DNA from: Oscillospiraceae bacterium
GTDB lineage: Bacteria > Bacillota > Clostridia > Oscillospirales > Oscillospiraceae
Direction: 5' to 3'
DNA: 13,164 bases
Assembly: GCA_031260745.1 (NCBI GenBank)
Contig: JAISKY010000249.1
Span: 1-13,164 of the forward strand
Shown here: positions 1 to 5,296 of the stretch, in pieces
Layout: each line of letters starts with the position of its first letter
How positions within the stretch are numbered: position 1 is the stretch's first letter
The notes under the pieces: model-generated
What the model was told of the DNA's origin: nothing
What the model saw: only the letters and a program-made list of their open reading frames with translations
Databases searched by the model: none
Position numbers and translations under genes: made by a program

Positions 1-160
1 GGTTACGGTTATGGCAATGGAGAGCGCTACGATGCTTCAGCCTACCGAGCCGTTTGAGATGACTTGCGATAAGCCGTTCGTATTTGTCCTGTACGAACGC
101 ACCTACGACGGCGGTAATCAGGTTCTGTTCACCGGCGTCGTCAACAATCCACAACAGTAA
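1..160 (+). CDS. Serpin, C-terminal fragment (start outside window)
   Basis: The open frame runs in from before base 1 (codons from base 2) and ends at TAA 158-160, giving 52 residues. They read as the end of a serpin, a suicide inhibitor of serine or cysteine proteases. The first part (VTVMAMESATMLQ) resembles the hinge-distal part of a reactive-centre loop. MTCDKPFVFVL fits the PROSITE serpin signature at every constrained position. VLFTGVVNNP matches the family's closing strand, which in alpha-1-antitrypsin reads LFMGKVVNP. The P1 residue cannot be fixed without the upstream sequence; Met or Leu in the AMESATMLQ stretch are candidates. About 85% of the protein, including any signal peptide, is missing. 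The flavoprotein gene starts 23 nt downstream with no terminator between, so co-transcription is likely. Confidence 0.85.
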   Translation, partial: VTVMAMESATMLQPTEPFEMTCDKPFVFVLYERTYDGGNQVLFTGVVNNPQQ

Positions 161-183
161 ATATATTTTGGAGGTAAAAATAA

Positions 184-714
184 ATGTCAAAGAATATCCT
201 GGTACTTAGCGGCTCACCGCGTAAGGGCGCGAATACCGACAGGCTCGTAGACGCGTTCCTGAAAGGCGCGGAGGGTAAAAACGTAACTCTGTTCCGCGTC
301 GCCGATTTGACAATCGGAGGGTGCCGAGGTTGCGGCTACTGTTTTACTCACGACCATACGTGCGTACAACAGGACGATATGCCGCAAATACTGGACGCGC
401 TAAAAAACGCGGACGCGATAGCGCTTGCGTCTCCGGTGTACTATTTCGGTCTGACGGGTCAGCTAAAGACGGCGATTGACCGTTTCTACGCGCTGCTTGG
501 CTCGATACCCGTAAAACGAGCCGCGTTGTTACTGACGTGCGGCAACCCCGACGTAAAAGTCGCGGACGCGACGATAGCACACTTTAGGGCTATGTCGGCG
601 TTCTTAGGCTGGGAGGACGCGGGACACGTAGTGATACCCGGGCTTCACGCTCCCGACGAGATTAACGGCAGCGCGCTGTTAGCCGACGCGGAGCGATTAG
701 GCCGAGAGATATAG
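184..714 (+). CDS. Iron-sulfur flavoprotein / NADPH-dependent FMN reductase family protein
   Basis: This 176-residue protein has a flavodoxin-like fold. The N-terminal strand and phosphate-binding loop (VLSGSPRKGANT, residues 7-18) bind the FMN phosphate. SPVYYFGLTGQLKTAIDR (83-100) is the second flavin-contact motif of the NADPH-dependent FMN reductase family. Between them lie C47, C50, C53 and C60 in the order C-x2-C-x2-C-x6-C, the compact cysteine motif that binds a 4Fe-4S cluster in archaeal and clostridial iron-sulfur flavoproteins (Isf). A role in electron transfer or reduction of oxygen or quinone-like substrates in an anaerobe is inferred from the family; the substrate is unknown. GGAGG at 170-174 lies 9 nt before ATG 184 and fixes the start. 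The gene probably shares a transcript with the upstream serpin and is followed at once by a strong terminator. Confidence 0.88.
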   Translation: MSKNILVLSGSPRKGANTDRLVDAFLKGAEGKNVTLFRVADLTIGGCRGCGYCFTHDHTCVQQDDMPQILDALKNADAIALASPVYYFGLTGQLKTAIDRFYALLGSIPVKRAALLLTCGNPDVKVADATIAHFRAMSAFLGWEDAGHVVIPGLHAPDEINGSALLADAERLGREI

Positions 715-719
715 CGACT

Positions 720-755
720 CAGGGGCGAATGACATTCGCCCCTGAACTTTTCTTA
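720..755 (+). terminator. Rho-independent terminator after the flavoprotein gene
   Basis: A perfect 11-bp stem (720-730 with 734-744, arm CAGGGGCGAAT) encloses a 3-nt GAC loop and is followed by AACTTTTCTT on the plus strand. It lies between two convergent genes. No T-tract follows on the minus strand, so termination in that direction is less certain. The GGGGCGAAT-type palindrome also resembles dispersed intergenic palindromes of the REP kind. Confidence 0.8.
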
Positions 756-760
756 CGCTT

Positions 761-1594
761 CTACAGTTTCACGACCGGAAACCAAAGCTCGTACTCGTAG
801 TCGGGTTTCAGCAGACCAAACTCCGGATATACTTCCACGTCGGGAATATTCTCGTCAGCGCGTCGGTAGCCCGACGACGGCAGCCATTCTTTCCAGAAGC
901 GTCCGGCAAGTTCCATTAAATCGCCGTCTTTTTCAAGGATAGCCCACGTCGCCGCCGGAACCTCGTAAGTTTCAAGTCCCGAAACCGCGGCGGTCGTCGC
1001 GACTGCGATGTAGTAGTCGAACTCGTGAGCTCCGTCGAAGTCCGCGCATAGCCCAAAAAATTCTCGCGGCTCGGAGTTCGACAGCGCTTTGATTTTGTCT
1101 AAGTTTTCCTTTGTCCAAAACTCCGGGATTAGATTTTCCGTAGAGTCGTTCCTGAACGCTTTCTTGATTCCCGCTGTCGTAAACGCGGGTTTTCGCTCGA
1201 TTCTGACTTTCATCTCGGTATCTCCTTTAAGATTTATTTGGAGGGAGATACGCGGATAGGTAATCAGCGGAACTTTACGACTTCTGGCGTACTGCGGCGG
1301 AACCTTGTGCTGATTCTGAAACGCTCTGTTAAACGCCGTAGGCGACGAGTAGCCGTACTTCAGAGCAATATCAATAATCTTAGCTTCGCCGTTCTGAAGC
1401 TCCAGAGCGGCTAACGACAGTCGTCTGCGGCGGATATACTCGCTAATAGGGATTCCCGCCGCAATTAGAAACATATTCGAGAAGTTGCTTTGTGAACAAA
1501 ACGCCATCTTTGCCGCTTGTTTGAAATCAATCTCGCCCTCAAGGTTGGCTTCGATGTAGTCAAGAGCCAAATTCATTCGCGTTGTCCAGTCCAT
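761..1594 (-). CDS. AraC-family transcriptional regulator with GyrI-like effector-binding domain
   Basis: The protein has 277 residues. The N-terminal part (about 8-105) carries the two helix-turn-helix motifs of an AraC DNA-binding domain; the second is the family signature KIIDIALKYGYSSPTAFNRAF (72-92) followed by PPQYAR. The C-terminal part (about 128-277) fits the GyrI-like/AraC effector-binding fold, including the usual ending YELWFPV. This N-terminal-HTH, C-terminal-sensor order is typical of regulators that sense small amphipathic ligands and control stress or efflux genes. The start is ATG 1594: the AAGGGGGGAG just upstream is an ideal ribosome binding site. The same frame stays open 90 nt further, but that stretch has no binding site and contains the promoter candidate. 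An internal start with its own binding site at 1213 could yield the sensor domain alone. The target genes are not evident. Confidence 0.88.
   Translation of the reverse strand: MDWTTRMNLALDYIEANLEGEIDFKQAAKMAFCSQSNFSNMFLIAAGIPISEYIRRRRLSLAALELQNGEAKIIDIALKYGYSSPTAFNRAFQNQHKVPPQYARSRKVPLITYPRISLQINLKGDTEMKVRIERKPAFTTAGIKKAFRNDSTENLIPEFWTKENLDKIKALSNSEPREFFGLCADFDGAHEFDYYIAVATTAAVSGLETYEVPAATWAILEKDGDLMELAGRFWKEWLPSSGYRRADENIPDVEVYPEFGLLKPDYEYELWFPVVKL
1213..1228 (-). promoter_or_regulatory. Internal ribosome binding site and ATG inside the AraC regulator gene
   Basis: On the minus strand AAAGGAGA (1228-1221) lies 7 nt before an in-frame ATG (1213), exactly at the linker between the DNA-binding and effector domains. 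Starting here would give a 150-residue GyrI-like protein. The site is as good as those of the genuine genes in the window. Its use is inferred from position and spacing only. Confidence 0.4.
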
Positions 1595-1619
1595 TGCGTT
1601 CTCCCCCCTTTCGATTAGC

Positions 1620-1674
1620 AGTATAGCGGATGTAAACGCGGATTTCCTCTCTTTAGCCGCAATTATGTGAGAGG
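1620..1674 (-). promoter_or_regulatory. Candidate promoter/operator region of the AraC regulator
   Basis: TATACT (1625-1620, minus strand) is a good -10 hexamer and would start transcription about 20 nt before the ATG, but no convincing -35 lies 17 nt upstream. A 6-bp inverted repeat CCTCTC/GAGAGG (minus strand; 1669-1674 and 1646-1651) lies just upstream and could be an operator. This is a weak call. Confidence 0.25.
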
Positions 1675-1695
1675 TCAAGCGCAAATTATTCGTAT

Positions 1696-2214
1696 CTACG
1701 CGGTCAGCATTGCCTTACGCGCTTTCCAGTCGGGCATAAATTGGGCGATTATCGCGTAGAACCTTGCGTTATGACGAGTTTCCAGCAAATGCGCCAGTTC
1801 GTGCAATACTATATACTCCAGACACTCCGGAGGATAACGCTCCAGATTAGTGTTCAGTCGAATCCGGCGCGTTTTGGGCGTACACGAACCCCAGCGGGTT
1901 TTCATCTCGCGGAACGTGACGCGTTCCACGCTGACGCCCATACGCAATTCCCACAGTTTAACGAACTCCAGCGCGAGCCGCTTAAACTCTCCGTCGGCGT
2001 AGATGTACTGCGGCGGCTTTTTAGCGACAGCCTCCGATAGCGCGGCTCGGCGCGCGTTTATCCAGCCAAGCCGCGACTTCACGAACGCGGCGACCTCCGC
2101 GTCGGAACGCCGCTTAGGTACGCTGACCCATACTGAGCCGTCGGCTCTGACACGCAGATACATATTTTTAATCGGCTTACGCGCGACCTCGACCTCAATA
2201 CCTGAAATTAGCAT
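1696..2214 (-). CDS. YgjP-like metallopeptidase domain protein (DUF45, compact form)
   Basis: This 172-residue predicted zinc metallohydrolase carries the gluzincin motif HELAH (H138, E139, H142), a nearby H148, and the conserved MKTRWGSC block (104-111) that precedes it in the YgjP/DUF45 family; the PDW near the end (161-163) is also typical. The N-terminal strand-rich part (RKPIKNMYLRV..WVSVP) matches the family start. Members are usually about 220-240 residues; here the central region is short, so this is a compact version with all active-site residues present. The substrate is unknown. The start ATG 2214 is supported by GGGGGAG (2229-2223) 8 nt upstream. That binding site lies inside the 3' arm of a long hairpin (2218-2258), suggesting translational or transcriptional control. 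AraC lies 101 nt downstream. Confidence 0.85.
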   Translation of the reverse strand: MLISGIEVEVARKPIKNMYLRVRADGSVWVSVPKRRSDAEVAAFVKSRLGWINARRAALSEAVAKKPPQYIYADGEFKRLALEFVKLWELRMGVSVERVTFREMKTRWGSCTPKTRRIRLNTNLERYPPECLEYIVLHELAHLLETRHNARFYAIIAQFMPDWKARKAMLTA

Positions 2215-2217
2215 AAC

Positions 2218-2258
2218 AAAAACTCCCCCGTTAAGTGTACACTAACGGCGGAGTTTTT
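2218..2258 (-). promoter_or_regulatory. Terminator-like hairpin enclosing the YgjP-gene ribosome binding site
   Basis: Two 16-nt arms (2243-2258 and 2218-2233) pair with a single mismatch around a 9-nt loop. The 3' arm in the minus-strand transcript contains GGGGGAG and ends in TTTTT, 3 nt before ATG 2214. The structure is thus both an intrinsic-terminator shape and a ribosome-binding-site mask. The centre holds the 10-bp palindrome AGTGTACACT. On the plus strand it also ends in GGAGTTTTT. It could terminate transcription from the upstream anti-sigma gene, act as an attenuator for the YgjP gene, or both. Confidence 0.65.
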
Positions 2259-2281
2259 GCAAGCGAAAATTTCGCGGCTAA

Positions 2282-2320
2282 CATAATTTTTTGTAAACCA
2301 AAATAATTATTTGTCAACCA
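2282..2320 (-). promoter_or_regulatory. Tandem GGTTnACAAA-type repeat with candidate promoter before the YgjP gene
   Basis: On the minus strand two near-identical 17-nt units start 20 nt apart (GGTTGACAAATAATTAT and GGTTTACAAAAAATTAT; 15 of 17 identical). The first contains a perfect -35 hexamer TTGACA (2317-2312). TACAAA (2295-2290), 16 nt away, is a possible -10. The first unit recurs upstream of purF at 7390-7407. Transcription from here would make a leader of about 70 nt that includes the hairpin at 2218-2258. Confidence 0.4.
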
Positions 2321-2389
2321 ATTCGCAAAACCTCTATAGCTATTGAACCTTAACAGGCGCACCAAACGCAAAAACTCGTTTTATGTTCC

Positions 2390-3370
2390 TTATTTTGTTA
2401 CGCCGTTCAGCGCAACTAGGTCAAAGCTGTCGGCAAACGCTTCGAGGTCGCACTTTTCAATCGGACTCGCGCCAAAGGAAGTCCGACTGCTGTCATTATT
2501 CTCCGTACCGGAGAGAACATTTACAAACACAAAGCTATTATCTAGATTTACCGCCATAATAGATTTGTTCCCGCTAATAGCCAAAACAACCTCAATGCCG
2601 CGCTCTGTGGTATAGACCCATTCCTCAAAATCGTCAGCATTTGCTATCAAAAAGCCGGTACGGGTTAATGTGCCTTTTGTGAAGCGGTAAAACTGATAGC
2701 GGACATCAACGCTGTTAGGCATAGCTGCGGCGCTGTTAAAGCTGAAAGTACCGTCCTCGTAGAACGTACCGCTTACAGGGTACTCTCCGTTGTTGCCAAG
2801 CGCGGGTATAAAGCCGTTAATTCCGAGCGCGGAGTACAACTCGTCCAAGGAGTGTACATAAGTCGGAGCGTTGTGCATTTTCAAGTTATATTTGTCCAAA
2901 ATGCCGTCCAGCGTGTCCTTAGCTTCCTCAGAGAACGCATTATACTGAGAATACGCGTCAGGTATCAAATCGGGCGGCGTTATATTTTCCCCCTCTTTAT
3001 ACCATTGATTTACATAGCTCTCCCATTCCTGCGCGGCTTCATATTCAGGCGAACCTTTCAGCCCGTTTAGTGAGAGCGTGTGGACTTGTTCCTCGCCGAT
3101 TCGCGTTGGTCCCGCCAAATCTTTCAGACCGAACCGATAGATTGCAAACGCGGTTCCCGCAAGAGCTACCACCAATACTGCGGCAAGCGCCACGGACGCG
3201 AGACTTTTACGAGTACGGCGCGGTACGTAACTGCTTACGGCAGCCTTTTCCGCGGTTATCTTTTTCATAGTTAAATTTACAATCCTTTCCGCGGACCGAG
3301 TTTTTTTCTCTTGAACCGAAAGCGGGTAATATTCAACGCAGTCCATAATGTCAGAGATTTTCTTGTTCAT
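2390..3370 (-). CDS. Putative membrane-anchored anti-sigma factor
   Basis: The protein has 326 residues: a charged cytoplasmic N-terminus (1-55, with basic RRTRK just before the membrane), one transmembrane helix (about 56-78) and a large extracytoplasmic part (80-326) rich in aromatic and acidic residues. I recognise no catalytic motif in the outer part. Its start lies 20 nt inside the end of the ECF sigma gene and its ribosome binding site GGGAGG lies within that gene, so the two are translationally coupled. This architecture and pairing are typical of anti-sigma factors that hold an ECF sigma factor at the membrane until an envelope signal arrives; the role is inferred from them, not from a recognised domain. 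No zinc-binding HxxxCxxC motif is visible at the N-terminus. The signal is unknown. Confidence 0.75.
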   Translation of the reverse strand: MNKKISDIMDCVEYYPLSVQEKKTRSAERIVNLTMKKITAEKAAVSSYVPRRTRKSLASVALAAVLVVALAGTAFAIYRFGLKDLAGPTRIGEEQVHTLSLNGLKGSPEYEAAQEWESYVNQWYKEGENITPPDLIPDAYSQYNAFSEEAKDTLDGILDKYNLKMHNAPTYVHSLDELYSALGINGFIPALGNNGEYPVSGTFYEDGTFSFNSAAAMPNSVDVRYQFYRFTKGTLTRTGFLIANADDFEEWVYTTERGIEVVLAISGNKSIMAVNLDNSFVFVNVLSGTENNDSSRTSFGASPIEKCDLEAFADSFDLVALNGVTK

Positions 3371-3908
3371 CAGAGTTGCCTCCCTTAATTAAAATCGCTT
3401 TGAGCTTCAATCTTCCGCGTTCTAAGCGATGCTTTATTGCTGATTCGCCAATTTGCATTTCGCCCGCAATCTTCGCGACCGTTTGCAGTTGGTAGTAGTG
3501 CCGCAGGAAAATTTCTCTGTCCGGTTCGTTTAGCGACAACACCGCGCGTTTGACCGCGTTTTGCTCGTCCTCTCGCGTCAACCCGTCAATAAGCGTTTCG
3601 CCTTCATCCGCTAGCCAATCATTTTCAAGCGGCAATTCCTCTTTCAGCGAACGTAGCCGGTTCTTTACCTTGTTGCGGGCGATTTGACCGAGATACGCTT
3701 TGAGTTTGAGCGGATTTGGTTTTCCGGCATTCTGCCAAAGCGCAAAGAATACGTCGGACGCGATTTCCTCGACATCTTCCTCGGCTATATTACCGTTGCC
3801 AACGCCGCGAATAACCGTCGTTACATACGGCGTATACTTGCGGATAAGTTGCTCAAGCGCGGAGTCGTCGCCGCGCCGCGCCGCCGCAAGCGCGAGCATA
3901 TCAAGCAT
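3351..3908 (-). CDS. ECF-type RNA polymerase sigma factor
   Basis: This 185-residue sigma-70 family protein has only regions 2 and 4, as in extracytoplasmic-function sigma factors. Region 2 (about 16-88) contains EEDVEEIASDVFFALWQN, which contacts core polymerase, and KLKAYLGQIARNKVKNRLR, which recognises the -10. Region 4 (about 115-172) contains LNEPDREIFLRHYYQLQTVAKIA and a C-terminal helix-turn-helix (GESAIKHRLERGRLKLK) for the -35. ATG 3908 is preceded by GGAGGT with 6-nt spacing. The stop codon lies inside the following gene, the putative anti-sigma factor (20-nt overlap). A GGAACC-N17-GTC promoter candidate upstream suggests autoregulation. The regulon cannot be read from this window. 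Confidence 0.93.
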   Translation of the reverse strand: MLDMLALAAARRGDDSALEQLIRKYTPYVTTVIRGVGNGNIAEEDVEEIASDVFFALWQNAGKPNPLKLKAYLGQIARNKVKNRLRSLKEELPLENDWLADEGETLIDGLTREDEQNAVKRAVLSLNEPDREIFLRHYYQLQTVAKIAGEMQIGESAIKHRLERGRLKLKAILIKGGNSDEQENL

Positions 3909-3957
3909 TTGGGCACCTCCGTTCGGTTTGGTCTTATCAACGTACGTCGCTAATCAA

Positions 3958-3983
3958 GACACATCACATTAGGGTTTGGTTCC
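3958..3983 (-). promoter_or_regulatory. Candidate autoregulated ECF promoter
   Basis: On the minus strand GGAACC (3983-3978) is followed after 17 nt by GTCTTG (3960-3955; the key GTC is 3960-3958), about 50 nt before the sigma gene. GGAAC-like -35 and CGTC/GTC-like -10 elements are typical of ECF promoters. A run of T broken by one A (about 3985-3999) sits just upstream of the -35, as UP elements do. No sigma-A promoter of comparable quality is visible here. Confidence 0.4.
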
Positions 3984-4088
3984 ATAAAAAAATAAAAAAG
4001 TGCGGTAATTACAATCGCGAAATACTGTTAGCATACAAACTATATCCTTATCAGACCGGCTACGAGCTTTACCATTTTAACGCAAAAC

Positions 4089-4129
4089 GACAAGCCTAGT
4101 ATGGGAAATCTCCCGATAGCTCGCTTGTC
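4089..4129 (-). other. Imperfect hairpin downstream of the tRNA operon
   Basis: GACAAGC/GCTTGTC (4089-4095 with 4123-4129) forms the base and GGGA/TCCC (4103-4106 with 4111-4114) the tip of a 41-nt imperfect hairpin. On the minus strand it is followed by GTTTTGCG, a weak T-tract. It is a candidate terminator or 3' trailer structure for the tRNA transcript. The 3909-4156 stretch holds no gene: besides this structure it has only the ECF promoter candidate and an A/T-rich run. Confidence 0.35.
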
Positions 4130-4156
4130 TGTTCTGTATTTTTCGCAATCTGTGTG

Positions 4157-4173
4157 ACTAGCGTTACGCTAGT
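4157..4173 (-). other. Hairpin directly abutting the tRNA-Cys CCA end
   Basis: A perfect 7-bp stem, ACTAGCG (4157-4163) with CGCTAGT (4167-4173), has a 3-nt loop. It begins at the base next to the encoded CCA with no spacer and has no T-tract. It is probably a 3' trailer structure relevant to processing of the tRNA precursor. Confidence 0.5.
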
Positions 4174-4247
4174 TGGAGGCGCCACCCAGAATCGAACTGG
4201 GGATAAAGGCTTTGCAGGCCTCGGCCTTACCGCTTGGCTATGGCGCC
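4174..4247 (-). tRNA. tRNA-Cys (GCA)
   Basis: The 74-nt sequence folds as a full cloverleaf: acceptor GGCGCCA/TGGCGCC, D stem GCC/GGC, anticodon stem GAGGC/GCCTT with loop CTGCAAA, T stem CCCAG/CTGGG with TTCGATT. The anticodon GCA is at 4215-4213. The discriminator is U, as expected for tRNA-Cys, and the CCA is encoded. It is the second tRNA of a two-gene operon. Confidence 0.97.
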
Positions 4248-4253
4248 GTACGC

Positions 4254-4269
4254 GGGTTCCGAAGAACCC
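4254..4269 (-). other. C(UUCG)G hairpin between the two tRNAs
   Basis: In the transcript GGGTTC-TTCG-GAACCC forms a 6-bp stem capped by a cUUCGg tetraloop, one of the most stable RNA loops. It sits in the 32-nt spacer between tRNA-Val and tRNA-Cys. There is no T-tract after it, so it is more likely a processing or insulating structure than a terminator. Confidence 0.6.
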
Positions 4270-4279
4270 CATAACAAAT

Positions 4280-4355
4280 TGGTGGGCGATAACGGACTCG
4301 AACCGCTGACCCTCCGCACGTCAAGCGGATGCTCTACCAGCTGAGCTAATCGCCC
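4280..4355 (-). tRNA. tRNA-Val (GAC)
   Basis: The 76-nt cloverleaf has acceptor GGGCGAT/ATCGCCC, D stem GCTC/GAGC, anticodon stem TCCGC/GCGGA with loop TTGACGT, T stem AGCGG/CCGTT with TTCGAGT, discriminator A and an encoded CCA. The anticodon GAC (4322-4320) reads valine GUC and GUU codons. It is the first gene of the operon, about 11 nt after the -10 hexamer. Confidence 0.97.
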
Positions 4356-4366
4356 TCACTTCGAGT

Positions 4367-4395
4367 ATAATAACACAACGCGTTAAATTTGTCAA
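4367..4395 (-). promoter_or_regulatory. Sigma-A promoter of the tRNA-Val/tRNA-Cys operon
   Basis: TTGACA (4395-4390), a 17-nt spacer and TATTAT (4372-4367) stand just upstream of tRNA-Val, leaving a leader of only a few nucleotides. The hexamers match the consensus at 11 of 12 positions. Confidence 0.9.
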
Positions 4396-4438
4396 GCCCT
4401 TTTTTACGGTAAACGACTGACGCGCGAAACATTTTAAT

Positions 4439-4471
4439 AAAAACGCGCTGCCCGACAGACAACGCGTTTTT
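4439..4471 (-). terminator. Terminator after the CarD-family gene
   Basis: AAAAACGCG and CGCGTTTTT (4439-4447 with 4463-4471) form a 9-bp stem around a 15-nt loop that itself has a short CTG/CAG pair. The stem has A- and T-tracts on both sides, so it can work in both directions. It lies 27 nt after the CarD-family stop codon and separates that gene from the tRNA promoter. Confidence 0.85.
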
Positions 4472-4497
4472 GCGCGGCTAAAAACCCCGGTTAATGA

Positions 4498-5034
4498 TTA
4501 CTCCTCGTTAAGGTTAGATATGTCGGAGCTATCGCTCAACTCTATTTGCTCAAATATGAACTGCAGAACCATTTCGCGCTCAATCCCCAGCGCGTACGCG
4601 AACTCGTCATACAGTAGTTTCTCGGCGTTTTTCAGGAACTGCTGGTCGGGAGCGCGTAAATTCTTCTTACTGGACTGCTGAGTTTGTCTGCGCGAATACA
4701 AAGCCCGTATCATCTGGATTAAAGCGGTTCGGTCGCTTCCGGAGATAACTTCCTTATAGCGTTCGGCGCGCAGTCGGTCGTTCTCAATCCAAATCGTGTC
4801 AGTATTTGGCGCTTCACGAATAATCGCGATAACCTCGTCCGCCGTCAGAACTTTGTACAGCTTAGACGTTAACGCCTCGTTGTTAACAGGAATAAATATG
4901 TCAGATTTAGGTTCACCAACAGGTTTCAGATGATAATACTCCAATACGCTTTTATCAAACCGCCTTTGTATAACTCCGACCAAGTTACACACGCCGTCGG
5001 AGCCATACCGTACCATTTCTCCCGCCTTATACAC
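4498..5034 (-). CDS. CarD-family RNA polymerase-binding transcriptional regulator
   Basis: The protein has 178 residues. The first 60 or so (start YKAGEMVRYGSDGVCNLVG, then YYHLKPVGEPKSDIFIPVNNE) match the CarD/CdnL/TRCF RNA-polymerase-interacting domain, which binds the polymerase beta subunit. The helical remainder matches the second domain, which contacts the upstream fork of the promoter bubble. CarD/CdnL proteins stabilise the open complex, mainly at rRNA and other growth-related promoters; here this is inferred from the family. The start is GTG 5034: AAGGAGG (5050-5044) lies 9 nt upstream and the protein then begins where family members do. An ATG 45 nt further upstream has no binding site and adds residues unlike the family. 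The gene is monocistronic, with its own promoter and terminator. The acidic tail (SDSSDISNLNEE) has no evident motif. Confidence 0.9.
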   Translation of the reverse strand: MYKAGEMVRYGSDGVCNLVGVIQRRFDKSVLEYYHLKPVGEPKSDIFIPVNNEALTSKLYKVLTADEVIAIIREAPNTDTIWIENDRLRAERYKEVISGSDRTALIQMIRALYSRRQTQQSSKKNLRAPDQQFLKNAEKLLYDEFAYALGIEREMVLQFIFEQIELSDSSDISNLNEE

Positions 5035-5123
5035 GTTAATCGCCCTCCTTGAAAAAATAACAACGCGCAGTATGCACAACCGGACTTACGTTCCGCTACG
5101 CAAACTATACGTTGAACAATAAC

Positions 5124-5152
5124 ATTATAACATACAAATCATATAAATGCAA
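5124..5152 (-). promoter_or_regulatory. Promoter of the CarD-family gene
   Basis: A perfect -10 TATAAT (5129-5124) is preceded by TGT, making an extended -10. TTGCAT (5152-5147), a weak -35, lies 17 nt upstream. It predicts a leader of about 80 nt, in which GCGTAG/CTGCGC and CGGA/TCCG pairs can form a branched structure. Confidence 0.75.
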
Positions 5153-5201
5153 GTTTTTTTTCATTTTTGTCGTTTTTGTCACAAGCTAATGCGCAATTCG
5201 G

Positions 5202-5239
5202 ATAAATAAACCACCGAAACCTTACGATTTCGGTGATTT
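5202..5239 (-). terminator. Terminator after the nitroreductase gene
   Basis: A 12-bp stem (5228-5239 with 5208-5219, one G-U pair, core CACCGAAA/TTTCGGTG) has an 8-nt loop. In the minus-strand transcript the stem ends in TTT and is followed by ATTTATC, a modest T-tract. It closes the purF-nitroreductase unit 58 nt after the stop codon. Confidence 0.7.
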
Positions 5240-5271
5240 ATACGTCAAAATTTCGTCGTTTCGACTATATA

Positions 5272-5294
5272 GCGGTCGCGGCTTGCGGTCGCGG
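5272..5294. repeat. Short direct repeat after the nitroreductase gene
   Basis: GCGGTCGCGG occurs twice, at 5272-5281 and 5285-5294, with a 13-nt period, immediately beyond the nitroreductase stop codon. No function is evident. Confidence 0.6.
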
Positions 5295-5296
5295 GA

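Noticed and set aside
1595..1684. Longer N-terminus for the AraC regulator starting at 1684
   Set aside because: The frame is open but has no ribosome binding site there, the added residues do not belong to the AraC domain, and ATG 1594 has an excellent site.
5035..5079. ATG at 5079 as the start of the CarD-family gene
   Set aside because: It has no ribosome binding site, and the AAGGAGG before GTG 5034 together with the family N-terminus supports the later start.
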